Source: Liolophura sinensis | Lineage: Eukaryota > Mollusca > Polyplacophora > Chitonida > Chitonidae | Direction of reading: 5' to 3' | Length of the DNA: 62,000 nucleotides | NCBI RefSeq assembly: GCF_032854445.1 | Contig: NC_088301.1 | Span: forward strand, 4,079,703 to 4,141,702 | Part shown: positions 31,598 through 43,764 of the stretch, piece by piece | How the letters are laid out: each line of letters starts with the position of its first letter | Position numbering within the stretch: position 1 is the first letter of the stretch | Translations under genes and position numbers: made by a program | Notes under the pieces: generated by a model | Database searches by the model: none | The model's input: the letters and a program-made list of their open reading frames with translations, nothing else | Told to the model about the DNA's origin: nothing

Positions 31598-33690
31598 TTA
31601 TGTCTCATAACGATAAAATTTTGCCTTCGTTGCCCAGAACATCTCTGATAAACGCTTATTTCTGAGTATCAAAATGTAACGACTCCCTAGAATATTTATC
31701 ATAGTTGTTCTTTTAATTTTATCCTTCTTGTTATTCCGTATAAACTTTAACAGTTTTTGGTTGTCTTGATTAGAGCAACCGCTGTTAACACACCAGCCTG
31801 ATATACCAATCTGGAAACACCTTCGATCTTCAATAGAATACTTCGCCAAAATATATGAAATTTCTTTCACACCGTATATTTCAGCGCTTGAATAGCTTCT
31901 GTGTATTCGGTTCAATATTTTCTTCATGCAATTTATTTAAACTCTAACCAATGCGTATTCCAAGCATTTTGCACTCTATTGTGATATTTACCTGAATTGA
32001 ATTTGATGCTGGAAAATGTTTATGCAGAGGCATCAAACTGGTTTTCCTAGTACATAATCGGAGACCTTTCACATTTTCCTGCCTGTTGTAGAATTGTAAT
32101 CGTGCCGTTACAGAGTATTTTTAAAATGAAATTGTGTCATTTGCAAAATATACACCTTGAATTTGTTGCCCTGCAATGTTTAGCCCTTGAATATCCGACT
32201 TCTTCCTTAAAGTAAGATTTATTAGCTCTGTGCAAAGAACACATATGGCGACAAAGGGCTGTTTAGAACCTCTATGATTGGGAAACCATATGTGGTCGAA
32301 CCATTATTTATAACACTACTTTAAGTATTTGAGTAAAGCATGACAATCCATATCGAAATGACAGGCCCAAAGTTAAATTTCTCTAACACCTTTTCCATGT
32401 AACTATATTCTATTGAATCAGATGCCTTTTCTCTATCTAAAAATAACAGCCAACCTTCTTCCTGGTAAAACTCCAATAAATCAAGTATAAATCTGATGTT
32501 TTGGCCCCTGTATCTCCCTGGGATGAAACCCGTCTGGGGAAGCTGAATTACCTTTGGCTTTCGTTAAAATTATAATCTGTGTTCAATAAAGTGATGTGTC
32601 TCCCATTCTGTAGCAAAGTTTTATCTGCCTTTTCAGTCAATATAATTATCCCTCGTCTTTGTGAAATACCGAGTTCTTTAGTAACAAATGACATCGGAAT
32701 CGACTGGAAATAGAAGTCGTTAATAAGCCGTCACAACCTGGGGACATATTCTATTTTAATTGTTTGACAGAACGAAAAAGTCCTTTTACCGTTAAATTCA
32801 TATCAAGACTCGCTTTCTCAGAATCAGACATATTCCACCTTTACATTTCCAGATTCTGAGTTATAAGATTCTTCAAAATCAAATCCAGTCGGATGTTTAC
32901 AGTGATACCAATTGGAAAAGTACGAAAGTATTTCTTGTTTAATATCTGCCTTTTTCCAACCTCTACTGTTTCCAATGTTTGACAATGCTTTGTCCTTTTT
33001 TCTTGGATCAGTTAATAAACATAACCCTCTGAGTAATTCGTTCTCTTCTTTTGTAACTAATGCTAACCTTTCTATACAATTTTTAATACTTTCATTCATT
33101 ATTTTGTAATTTACCCATTCTCAGTGACATGTTTGATCAAAGTCTTCTATCTCCTTTCTACCCTGAGTAATGAAATTTTGAATGAGAATGAGTAAATGGA
33201 TTCTTGCGTTGCTTGCTGTAATCAATTCATGAGGAAATATGACTGCTTAATTTGAACTTGTATTTCCACTTGTAGATCTCCTGCCTTTAGTAGTATTAAG
33301 AACTGTATTAAAATCCCCTCCTATTATTAAATTATGCAAAATAAACTCATTAAGGTGAATATATCGTGACTACGGTAAATCAGCGTTTCTCCGAATATAT
33401 CTCCACGATAATTTACGTGCCTTCCGTGTCAACCCATTTCTTCTTAATCTCATATTTAGCAATAATGATCATTGCTACCCCTCTACTTTCATATTTTCCA
33501 TGTGAAACACAGAATATTTCCACCCTACTGATTACTCCAGTACCTTTCATCTTCAAAATTGTTTTGTTTCTCGTAACAAAACCACATCACATTTCTGATT
33601 TTTCAGATATGGTTAAACGGTTCGTCTTTTGTTATCATTTCTGATACCCCTGGCATTTATACTACAAAATTTAACGATGTGTAACCTCAA
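31598..33690 (-). pseudogene. L1-like LINE, ORF2 with endonuclease and RT, decayed
   Basis: Minus strand, in order. Near 33678: FCSINARGIRNDNKRRTV, the N-terminal strand of the L1-type endonuclease. Near 33590: KNQKCDVVLLRETK (catalytic Glu kept). Near 33325: IIGGDFNTVLNTTKGRRST (GDFN motif). The endonuclease C-terminus with its SDH motif is missing, an internal deletion. Open segment 33099-32824 is the linker. Then NMSPGCDG near 32745, IILTEKADKTLLQNGRHITL and LLNTDYNF near 32610, GFIPGRYRGQNIRFILDLL near 32530, FLDREKASDSIEYSYMEKVL near 32445, and near 32155 FANDT where FADDT is expected, so one catalytic Asp is lost. A 109-codon segment at 31927-31598 is the thumb or beyond. Many stops. 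The motif set (GFIPGR, ITLLNTDY, FLDFEKAFDS) points to the L1/Tx1 group. Confidence 0.85.
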
Positions 33691-33699
33691 CAGAGTTAG

Positions 33700-34135
33700 T
33701 CTCACACAAAATTTCGCTGTAAATCCTTAAGTATAATAAGTAAAGGAATAATCCTTCCCACAATGACATCGGAGCTAAGTTATCACTGTCACCAATCAGT
33801 TAATTTAGGTGAGTCAGGGTCAGTATTAGTACTACTCAAATGACACGCGTGAAGAAAATGAGACGACAAAATACTCTGATGGATGTGAATTTGGTGATTT
33901 TGATTCCAGTAGAGAATATGTCGATTTGGATAATGATGCGGATGGTACAGTACTCAGTAGGGGAAATCTCGGCACTCTACAATCAGTCTTTGTTCATGTC
34001 AAATTTCTCTCGTTCACGATCAACGCTGTGCGTGAATAGGTTACATTCATTCGTTTCATTTGAATCACTGTAGTATTTTGGCTATATTTTCAACCCTTAT
34101 CCTTCTGTCAACATGATACTGTAATTTTACTCCTA
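33700..34135. other. No feature recognised
   Basis: May hold the 5' part of the L1-like element. A 77-codon plus-strand frame at 33840-34073 has no domain. Confidence 0.35.
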
Positions 34136-34139
34136 TTAC

Positions 34140-34530
34140 AATCAGGGTTGCCTATACTTTCGAAGCTGTTCTAGGCGAATGAGTTAAATCAATATTCAAA
34201 TCTTGTACCACGCTAGTATGTAAGTTGTCCATAATAAAATATGTATGTCAGTAGCACTTTGATTGTAGTCATTCACATACCCATCATCACGATCGTATTC
34301 AACAAGATGAATATACAATCCCTAGCCCCAGGTTAAGCAGAATTAGACAAACATGAAGCTGAGTGAAAAGAGATTATGGACGTTTCGTCCATTTTTTTAA
34401 CTTACAAGAGAATTATACTCAGTGTAAATCTTAAGAAACTTTGAGTGAATGCGTTTGATGGAATAACCTTGAAACAATAGTTTTTATTGAAATCGTCACA
34501 AAACACACAGGATCAAACAACTATTTCAAG
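34140..34530 (+). repeat. Family B repeat
   Basis: GAATGAGTTAAATCAATATTC, ACTTTGATTGTAGTCATTCA, TCCCTAGCCCCAGGTTAAGC, AACTTACAAGAGAATTATAC, GCGTTTGATGGAATAACC and a final ACACACAGGATC. Confidence 0.8.
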
Positions 34531-34539
34531 GTAAGGTAG

Positions 34540-35440
34540 GAGGGGCTCGAAAATCATTTGCAATTGCACAATCTAGCCGAATTCGTCACTGATTTAATTT
34601 TTATTACATTGCATGTTGTATTTGCACCGCATTTGTAACGGTATCATGCCATGTTCGGAAAAACTAGTACCTCATGGTAGATTTAATGTTACTTATACTG
34701 AGAACTGGTAACTGTGACATCAATCCATTGTTGTGACCTGCGTTTTGTGAACATAATTTAATGAAACGCATCCATTTATGCTAGAAGAATCCATTTTCAG
34801 TCTCATTAAAATGAACATAAAGTCAGCCATTAAAGCTGAATTAATGAATAAAGCAGTATTCCAGAAATGTTCTGAAAATATTTAAAAAGTTCTACACCGC
34901 TTATCAACAAAATAAATAACAAACAATCGTCAGTACCAAGCCACCCATTTGGTGACGTCATTTTGTCATTTTATAGCTATCTACAGTGACGTCACATTAC
35001 CTAGGGACTCTTCCGTACCATCGGTGTTAAACAATGTGACAGTGATAAAGTAAAAATAAAAACGCTTGATAGCCTAACTGGCTGTACCGACTTCACGGAA
35101 TTTACCAAACATTGTACGACCTTCTGATTGATACCAGATTCCTTCGTTCAGATATTAGGAAGATATTTTCGTAATCTGGCTGTGCTAACGAAAATAATAG
35201 TCACGATATTTTTTTCAAGCAATGACTCTGCCGCGCGGTTTTCTTGCAAGCTCACCTTCACAAGTTACTGCAGTATCCCGTCCAACATGTACGCATTGTG
35301 ACACGGGCAGCCGTTCTCAGTTCCCTTCTCATAAATGTGTGGTCCAAAATGCATCAGCTTAATACTTGAACTAACCCCAAAATCCAATTTATTGCAGCGA
35401 TATCTGTCTATCCACTATCAGAAACCACACTGATAACAGA
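34540..35440. other. No feature recognised
   Basis: Unassigned. Possibly host sequence upstream of the promoter-like block at 35450. Confidence 0.4.
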
Positions 35441-35449
35441 GATCTAATC

Positions 35450-35534
35450 GGTTTTTTGACGTGACAGCCAATTATCACGTGATGCTTTCAGCGCTAGAGC
35501 TTCCAGCAGCAAAGTTCATAAGGGCTTCTACAAC
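35450..35534 (+). promoter_or_regulatory. Possible host promoter block (CRE-like, CCAAT, CACGTG)
   Basis: Within 35 bp: TGACGTGA (CRE-like), CCAAT and ATCACGTGAT (E-box of the USF/TFE type). A putative start codon in good context lies about 55 bp downstream. No TATA box seen. This clustering is typical of housekeeping promoters but can occur by chance. Confidence 0.3.
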
Positions 35535-35614
35535 ATGGCTACTTGGAGAGAATTGTGTGCCACATCCCCAGTGCTGAACATCTTCTCGGCTTTCAAAATT
35601 TTTGACATATTTTT
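35535..35614 (+). CDS. Possible first coding exon of an unknown host gene
   Basis: CAACATGG gives a favourable start context at 35535. The frame reads MATWRELCATSPVLNIFSAF and KIFDIF, then meets GTGAGA at 35615, a good splice donor; without splicing the frame stops at TGA 35616-35618. If spliced, the exon ends in phase 2 and the gene would run right across a LINE fragment (35740-36480, opposite strand) as intron. I do not recognise the peptide. The alternative is a chance 27-codon frame. Confidence 0.25.
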
Positions 35615-35739
35615 GTGAGAACTGTTTCCTGTATCATTTTTCTAAGTATATATAGTGGCAGTCTTTATATCCACTTAAAGCATTGATTTACATAATAATG
35701 AACATAATATCTCCTTTTCTAGACCGCAGACAATGTGGT

Positions 35740-36480
35740 TCCAAAACACTGATACGTATTCTAAGATTTATTTATTTGATTCCTGTTTTACGCCGTTCTC
35801 ATGGACGTATTCTAAGAGAATATCGTCCTATACATGTAGTTCTTTATAAGGCATTTATAGTGGAGTGCTCTTCATAAAACACATATCTCTGGCGTAAAAA
35901 GGCTGGACATTTTCAATGAATGTATGGTCTTCCAATATCTCACATGCGTATGTTACAATATTCACTACAATGGTATCAGATAGGTTGAGCTAAAAGTCCA
36001 GTAGAATATCAGATTTTTCTCGTTATGATATATGGCTCTGAAAGCACTGCATGTCTACAAGGGCTATCCTTCCCATTTAAAATGCTTCTAGACATAAGAA
36101 ATACTACTCCCAAAGATTGGCAATGGTCAGCCATTTCTCTTGGCATGTTATTAACATGAAAGCCGTTTCTACCTTCAACGACGACTCTAAAATCACAACG
36201 TTTGCTTTCTGTACATTGATGTTCTACTTCCACAAGTTGCAATAGGAACCGCATGCATTTATAGTTTTTCGGAGGCCATTTTCGTTCTCCGCAACAACAA
36301 CAATATCATTAAAAATAGAGGATATAAGTAAGTGGATGCATGTGACACATGTATGGCCATAGTGCAAGTGTTGTCGCCAAAAAAAGCCAGTGTGATCAAA
36401 CTCATTTTCCAGCTGATGTTTAAAATACACAGGGTTTTTCTTGAATAACTGGTATGTTTGAGCTAGCATTCATATGTTAC
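35740..36480 (-). pseudogene. LINE reverse transcriptase fragment, palm to C-terminus
   Basis: Minus strand from about 36310: NDIVVVAENENGLRKTINAC and YCNLWKLE, the Y/F-x-DD block and following helix, with the first catalytic Asp changed to Asn. Next, after a frame change, KRCDFRVVVEGRNGF and a LGVVFLMSRSIL strand (YLGI.FS.. in intact elements). Near 35975, FDTIVVNIVTYACEILED and ENVQRFYARDMCFMKSTPL match the thumb and the iE.vq.~fc...L....T region. The fragment differs from the Jockey-like element at 23.7-25.1 kb. It lies on the opposite strand to the putative host exon upstream. Confidence 0.78.
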
Positions 36481-36489
36481 AGCTACACG

Positions 36490-39035
36490 GGTTTTGCAAC
36501 CAGCATGACGAAGTCACCTGTGCACACACTCCAGCATCTTTAACGCCCGGAATGTTCGAACCCTCGGATATTAGCCCCGGAAACAGTAACGTCGAAGGAA
36601 GTAGTCGGGGGGTCGGGTGTTTATTTCGTGTACCCTGAGTACCCTGAAGTACTAAGGGACAACCACTGAGATGAAACAGTAACCAGAGGAGATATCTCCT
36701 GCCCTACAACAACAACAATAAGAAGAATATGTGTAACCATTAAGGGGAATAAAACATTTAGTTATCAAACGACAGGCTATCTGCTATCTCATCGCAAAAT
36801 CATACATGCAACCATTTAATGGTGTAACACAGGTTCATATCCATTCCTGTATAGATCTAGGATTCCTCACAATAAATGCCATGCTCAACTAATAAAACAA
36901 CAACCAAGATGTTAGTGATGAACCAATAGTCTCACATTCACTGAGGTCCATGGACATATGTGAATATTCCTTGGCCATCTGGATAGTATTTCATAATGGA
37001 CCATAACCATTAATAGCCCATGTCTTATGCAAGTGTCATAACTCTTAGATAGTAACACAAGACATTTGCATCTTAGAGGCATGTGTTACTGCAGCATACA
37101 CTTTCAATTCCCAATTATTTAGTTAAATATATATTATTTATATGAAATATGAGAATCATACATGCATTGTGCAAAAGCTAACAAAATGCATTCATCGATT
37201 TGGCACACAACAACTCATCTTCGTTGAATATTTCATAGGTTCGACGTGAGCCATTAATTTTACCACTGCATGTACTTTACCTCATGCTACCTTCATGACA
37301 GATACCTTCATGACAGATTCGTGGCAGAAGCATAAATGACACCTCTTTCCTTTAGGAACTTTTCAAGTTCACAAACGTTCAGCAGCTCAGTTTTCTCCAT
37401 CATTCGTTAAGTCCAAATTACGTTTTTTAAAATCTTTTTACGGACGCCCATATTGTAGTAGATGTGGTCAAAAATAGTTACTTAACATTTTTGACAGATC
37501 ACATAATAGCTGGACTTTTTCTACCTTTATCAATAAAAGAGTTCTAACTCGAAACTCCCTTAGTAATATCTACATGTACTGTACAACGGATTTTTAAAAA
37601 AATAACTGAGCAGTATCTTTCCCAAAACGGTTGAGCATTCTGTAGAACTTTAGTTAACAACGTGGACAGGATTTCGTTCTACATTTTCTGGATCCGGTCA
37701 CAAATCTGGCTTTGTGTGATGTTTTGTGTTGGTAAAACTTCATCATCGAATCTTTACAAATTGTCACTCTACGCTGGCCCGTGGATTATTTCATGTTTAT
37801 TTCTATTAGAATTGGCCAGTCATCGAGAACAGATGTTTAACTATAAATATTCCTGGCTTAGCCCAAATAATGGCGCATTTTTTCAACGCCATCCAAAACT
37901 ACTTATTTTGTGACTTATACTTGTGAATGTATGTAACTTAATCATTCTCGGCTCTCTACACTTAGGACTCTTCATCAATTATGCTTCAAGTACAAAATCA
38001 CAACTATACTCTTTTATCATAATTTAACGATAAACAGCATTGTTACAAAGCTGAAAATAAGCGGGTTTTTGGTTAGTACGTGAACTTATGTTTAATGTTA
38101 TGGGTAATAATACAGGGTGGTTGGACTGGGGACAAAAGCGGACAGAGTTGTGTCTCCTATTCATATTATCTTCATTTATCTACTTTAGCCGTACTGAATA
38201 ACCAGGAAGGATTTTTGTCACACAGTATCAAGTCAGAGCGGACGTGTCAGAAAAACTCTAAAGCTTTCTTTATTTTCGTTTGTTAAATGCTTTGTTACCG
38301 ATGCCAGAATTTTTCTGTATGTAATTATATTTTTAAATATTATACATTCGTGCAAATTATTTAGTATTTACAGGTTGAATTCAGCGAATGTAAGCTGAGC
38401 GGTGCGAAGGTCTCGTCGTGTAATGAAAAGGGCGGTGGCTGCAGAATATGTATCTATACAGCATGAGCAGGAACGCTGGGTATCTGTAGACCTTCTTCGC
38501 GTAGGATTAAACCAAAGTCAGCCCCGTGGTTGAGACCGAATTCCAAGGAGCTTTCTACAGACGCCTTGTCGTTGAACGATGACTCGCACGCCAGTTTGCT
38601 GAGTGAGTATAAGCGTTGAGGTAAATCCAGGACATAGTATTTTACTGCCTACAATCTCTAGTTTTTCACTTGACCCTATGGTCAGTGTTTGTGACATACT
38701 AGGGGCTAACTTTACCACAGAGTTTGAAAGAGAAAACATGAAGGGGAGTTTATAGAATTTGCACTTAATGCTACAGAGCGAGAGGGAGATTTTGCAACAC
38801 GTTGGATTTTTTCCAAATACTGGGCAATAAGAAACAAAAGCAAGCCATCTGTATAAGCCATCTTGACGTCTGTCCATAGAAAATGGACTTCAGCAGTTTA
38901 ACTTTACAAGTGTGATCCCTGAAAAGTTCCCCGATAGAACCCTAGAGTTGATAAAGTACATACACACCGTCAGGAAGGTCGGCGGCTGTGAATGAATATG
39001 ACAGACAGAATACGCCATGTAACAGGAACGTCTGA
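36490..39035. other. Long stretch without a recognised gene
   Basis: Frames at 37662-37913, 38080-38286 (plus) and 38518-38877 (minus, 119 codons) show no domain. The sequence is not obviously repetitive within this window and may be host intron or intergenic DNA. Confidence 0.4.
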
Positions 39036-39039
39036 TCAT

Positions 39040-39071
39040 GGGGGAGGGGGGGGGGGGCGGGGGCGGGGGAG
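39040..39071 (+). repeat. G-rich tract, quadruplex-prone
   Basis: Runs of G of about 5, 13, 5 and 5 separated by single A or C bases between 39040 and 39071. Confidence 0.9.
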
Positions 39072-39334
39072 AATGATAAACTCCCAGCCGTGGCTCACTG
39101 ATATATTATTCTGGCAATCACCGCTAAATCTTACTAACTACATTGTCAGAACCTTTACAGCGACAGCTTGAAGGCAGCTGACTGTTCAAATCCTGCATTC
39201 AAGTAACAAACACTATAATAAAACTTTAATGTGGACCAAAAGTTGTGGTGTAAATAACAGAATTTTTTGTTCTCCTCAGAGAAAATTTGTTTCAATTATG
39301 CAAGACGCCAGTTAAAGCAGACGAATCGGTTAAA

Positions 39335-39530
39335 ATAATTAAAGACGTACAGCACACGTCTTTAAGCGACAACAGTGTAATAGTTGGCAAATGGTCACAC
39401 GTGATCGGTGAAATACAGCCTCTTGTCAATTTATCTCAGTGAGGGTTTTATTCTAGCTGTTCATATAAATGCATAAATAGTAGCAATTTACACGCCCCCT
39501 TGCATCATTGCACTCCTTGGTAAAACAATG
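39335..39530 (+). repeat. Family A repeat
   Basis: AGACGTACAGCACACGTC, GCGACAACAGTGTAATAGTT, CAAATGGTCACACGTGATCG, CAGTGAGGGTTTTATTCTAG and ATGCATAAATAGTAGCAA. Confidence 0.8.
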
Positions 39531-39699
39531 ACTATCTTAAACAAAGCATACACCATTTATTTCGTAACAGTTTTCATTCGTAGTTTCATTCACGACTTTC
39601 AACACCTTTGACAAATTTTTAAAATTTTAAAATCTAGAAAATCTAAACTTCGTTCAGAAATCCCTCTGGGCAGGATACGGGTCGATTTCGATACTGTGA

Positions 39700-40065
39700 A
39701 AGACAGTATAGTATACAATATAGAGAGTAAACTCGGAGTAGCGACGAGTGTAATAGAGTAAATGGTTACACGATAACGGTGAAATGCAGCCTCCTGTCAA
39801 CCTACATCAATTAGGGTTTTGTGTAAATGCATAAATACTAGGAAATTACACGCCGCCTAGCACCATGACTTAAGCACAATTAGGTAAGGAAAAGCAGTGA
39901 TGTTCATTGCAATTTATTAGACGTCACTTGTCTAGAACTCCTCAAAATTCTGTGTTGTTATCCCATTTAATATACAATAATAGTAAAACAATGCAAAGAG
40001 ACCAGTCCTCGACGATGCTTAGTCCACCAGCAGAATCCTGGTTTATGCATGAATACAATACTATA
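39700..40065 (+). repeat. Family A repeat, long copy
   Basis: Starts AGTATACAATATAGAGAGTA, has a GCGACGAGTGTAATAGAG core, CACCATGACTTAAGCACAAT, AGACGTCACTTGTCTAGAAC, AACAATGCAAAGAGACCAG and CAGAATCCTGGTTTATGCAT. Together with 39335-39530 it forms a direct pair. Confidence 0.8.
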
Positions 40066-40074
40066 AAAGACAAG

Positions 40075-40920
40075 TCTGACAAATACACTAAGGGTATCTA
40101 TTCAGGTGCCGAGACCTGAAAAAAACAAGCTAAAAAATATAGACTCATGCATAATTTATCTTACCCCGAAGGTAGTTCTATGAATGATTAATATCGACCC
40201 TGCGTATTCTTCAGTAAGTTACACTACCTACGATAATTCAACGATTAGGTAAGAATATATTGCTGACTGAAGCTGACGTACGTAGTTTTAAGGTTATTAC
40301 CTATCTCTCTAACCGTTAGGTTGCACGTTTGAAAGGAATTAATACTCTGACTCCTCCTTACGTCACATTCACTTCTAATCGCCCGAGAGAGCTGTTTTCA
40401 AGACAAGACTATAAAGCGATGGTGCCGCTAGAGATTGCATGCATTCACAAAATATATCCGAATTCCGCTTTCCATATATTAACTCTTGTTTAACCATTTC
40501 CATGTACTACATTTACGTTTCACATTATGCTGATAAAAGGACTTCACGTCTTTGTGTTTGGTGAATGTTTTTCCACAATTAAGAAAACAGGCTAGCTGTT
40601 CACATGGTACCTTTGCTAAACTTAGCACCAATAGTTGTTAGGAATGTAGTTTGTCGTCCTGTTATTATTTCCTCATGAGCGTAACTCAATGGTTGACATT
40701 TCGTCCATCATACAGTGGCATTTTTTATTACTCATAATTTCCATGTATGTTTCCGCTGGAATAGTGTTTTTGGAAATATTGCTGTCGTTTTACGCTTATC
40801 TTTTTCAGAATTCCACATAGCTAAAACAGACTGTCACAGTACGTGGGACCGGATTCTTGCTAAACTTGTTCCATACAGTGCAAGCTTCGTTTTTGGAAAT
40901 AACAAGAAGCTGATGCTGAT
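40075..40920. other. No feature recognised
   Basis: A 77-codon frame at 40715-40948 has no domain and runs into the satellite below. Confidence 0.4.
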
Positions 40921-40926
40921 CCAACC

Positions 40927-42060
40927 TTTTTACGTACCATCTATGTAAATCTCTAGACATATGGTTTCCACTTGGAAGCCCTCAAGGGATAAACATTTAC
41001 TGTCATCTATGTATAAAGATACGGATTCTGCTTTGGATTTCTCAAGGGTCGAGCATTTTCCGATATCATCTATGTATCACTAGAGACACTGTTCACGCGT
41101 GAATTTCTCAAGGAGTGAACATTTTCCGATATCATCTATGTATCACTAGAGACACTGTTCACGCGTGAATTTCTCAAGGATGTGAACATTTTCCGATATC
41201 ATCTACGTACCCCTAGAGACACTGTTCTCGCGTGAATTTCTCAAGGGGCGAGCATTTTCCGATATCATCTATGTATCACTAGAGACACTGTTCTCGTGAG
41301 AATTTCTCAAGGGGCGAGCATTTTCCGATATCATCTATGTATCACTAGAGACCACTGTTCTCGTGTTAATTTCTCAAGGATGTGAACATTTTCCGATATC
41401 ATCTATGTATCACTAAAGACACTGTTCACGCGTGAATTTCTCAAGGAAGTGAACATTTTCCGATATCATCTACGTACCCCTAGAGACACTGTTCTCGCGT
41501 GAATTTCTCAAGGAGTGAGCATTTTCCGATATCATCTATGTATACACTAGAGACACTGTTCTCGTGAGAATTTCTCAAGGGGCGAGCATTTTCCGATATC
41601 ATCTATGTATCACTAGAGACACTGTTCTCGTGTTAATTTCTCAAGGAAGTGAACATTTTCCGATATCATCTATGTATCACTAGAGGCACTGTTCTCGCGT
41701 GAATTTCTCAAGGGGCGAGCATTTTCCGATATCATCTATGTATCACTAGAGACACTGTTCTCGTGTTAATTTCTCAAGGGGCGAGCATTTTCCGATATCA
41801 TCTATGTATCACTAGAGACACTGTTCTCGTGTTAATTTCTCAAGGAGTGAACATTTTCCGATATCATCTATGTATCACTAGAGACACTGTTCTCGCGTGA
41901 ATTTCTCAAGGAGTGAACATTTTCCGATATCATCTATGTATCACTAGAGACACTGTTCTCGTGTTAATTTCTCAAGGAGTGAACATTTTCCGATATCATC
42001 TATGTATCACTAGAGACACTGTTCTCGCGTGAATTTCTCACGGAGTGGTAGTCTTATTTT
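40927..42060 (+). repeat. 66-bp satellite, about 16 units, with higher-order pattern
   Basis: The invariant CGATATCATCTA occurs at 41061, 41127, 41194, 41260, 41326, 41394, 41461, 41527, 41594, 41661, 41727, 41793, 41859, 41925 and 41991, spacing 66-68 bp. Diverged units lie on the left edge (40927-41050) and a decayed one at the right edge. The unit also has CTAGAGACACTGTTC, a variable CGCGTGAA/GTGAGAA/GTGTTAA segment, TTTCTCAAGG and a variable GCGAGC/GTGAAC segment. Units 2-5 and 6-9 repeat the same order of variants at 267 bp. Some units hold the perfect palindrome TTCACGCGTGAA. Confidence 0.97.
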
Positions 42061-42069
42061 CATGTATTA

Positions 42070-43415
42070 TTTATGTATGTAGATGTAGGCTCCGATTTGA
42101 ATTGGTCGTATGGAATGGATGCTCCTTCGCCCGGGGCCTTAAAACTGGCGTCCAGCAGTCTTGAGAGGCTCCCGTCACCTGTTTCATGTAATAAGTGTTA
42201 AATATAATATAACATCTATATAATGCAAATTAAACTGTGACTATATTCCAGCCTAAATGCTGTTTATTAGGTATTTTTGGGTATGGAAGAGGTAGTTATT
42301 TTTTGGTATAGAAGTGCCGTACTTCACGGAGGGTCAAACCGTCCTGTGCTCTCTTTAGAGAGCATTGTCAGCTTATTGGAACAAATATACCAAACATGCA
42401 TTCATCAATCGAAAACATCCTGATGGCTTTTGAGTAATTAAAATTTTAACAGCCACAGCACAAGTGTATAGTACTTGTGTAGTGATATTTTTCCTTGTGT
42501 AATACATTTTGCCTCCTTGAAATAATTATATGCAGTTGGACAACCTCAGCATCGTCCAAAATCCTGGGAATTATCATATTTAGCTTTGTGTCTAAATTTT
42601 GTACCTTGGGCTCGAATCTCTCTTGAAACGTTTTATTTAGCTGGACAGGCCGACAAAACCGACATCTTAGTGTTTTACGAGATAATCTATGCGTCGAAAC
42701 AGAGTGGAGAAACTCACAATCTGGGACGCTGATGGCAAAAGCTGTTACCGGTATTCCCCTATTAAGTTTGTATAAATACTTTAGGTGCGGGGAATAAAAA
42801 CTGTATCCAATATGATGAACACTGTCGGGTGATTAATTAGACATTCAAGGTATTGAACTGTAATATGATCAGGAATGTTCGAACCATGAAACTTTCTCAG
42901 ATCATAACTGTGTATTTCCGATGTAATGGGTTAAAAAGGCGTATGACAAAGACTGTAACATTATAATATACAACATTACCAAGTTGAACATCTTCCACCT
43001 TTTGGTCTAGCCCACATGAAAACACCGAACTGAACTATAACATCCAATATTCTCCATTTATATTTCTACATGCCGATTTGCAAAGGCTGTTGATTTTCTG
43101 ATGTACTGTTTACTGCAGTTCCTACAGTTAACCAGATAAATGGAGAAAAGCATCATAAGCATTAACTAACTAAAAGGACACGTTGTGACATCCAAGATGC
43201 CCTCATGATGACATGTTAAATATGTTCGGTTAATACTGTGATGCCTAACAATCATTTGTCACAAATCAGTAACATTGATTTAAACGGGTCACAGTGCATG
43301 TCCGTGCATATTAACTCCGCAAGGTAGATAACCAAATCACTTTCACCAAAATTCGTCAAATTCGTCTTCTCTATTCATCTTTAATAGTCCCCAATGTTGC
43401 AGTGTATGTTACGTG
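42070..43415. other. No feature recognised
   Basis: Unassigned. TGCGTCGAAACAGAGTGG near 42688 is a scrap of the family B start. Confidence 0.4.
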
Positions 43416-43419
43416 TGAC

Positions 43420-43485
43420 ATTGACAACTATAACACTGCCTTCGCTGCTCTGGGTTTTCTTTCTATGCTGCATACGTCTTAATTA
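43420..43485 (-). repeat. Family A core, reversed
   Basis: CACTGCCTTCGCTGCTCTGG and CTTTCTATGCTGCATACGTC. Confidence 0.75.
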
Positions 43486-43764
43486 TATTTAAAATAACTT
43501 TACCGTCTGGAATTTGTCAGTATGTGTACCAGACGAGGATGTATTTAATAGGATCTGCGAGGATGACATCATTCTGTAAGGTCTCTTTTATTTTGCGTTT
43601 CATCCATAATGGCCAGTTATACACCATTAAAAAGGCTGACAACGTCTTTTTGCTTAGAGAAGTGCTACTATAAGTAATTTCGTTTTGGTTTACGCCCAAA
43701 CCTAGCCAATTATTTATGTCGAACACATAAAAAATGTCATGAAACGTGATCTGTTTTTTTGCCA

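Noticed and set aside
40927-42060. CRISPR array
   Set aside because: Regular spacing suggested it at first sight, but there are no unique spacers: the whole 66-bp unit repeats, in animal DNA.
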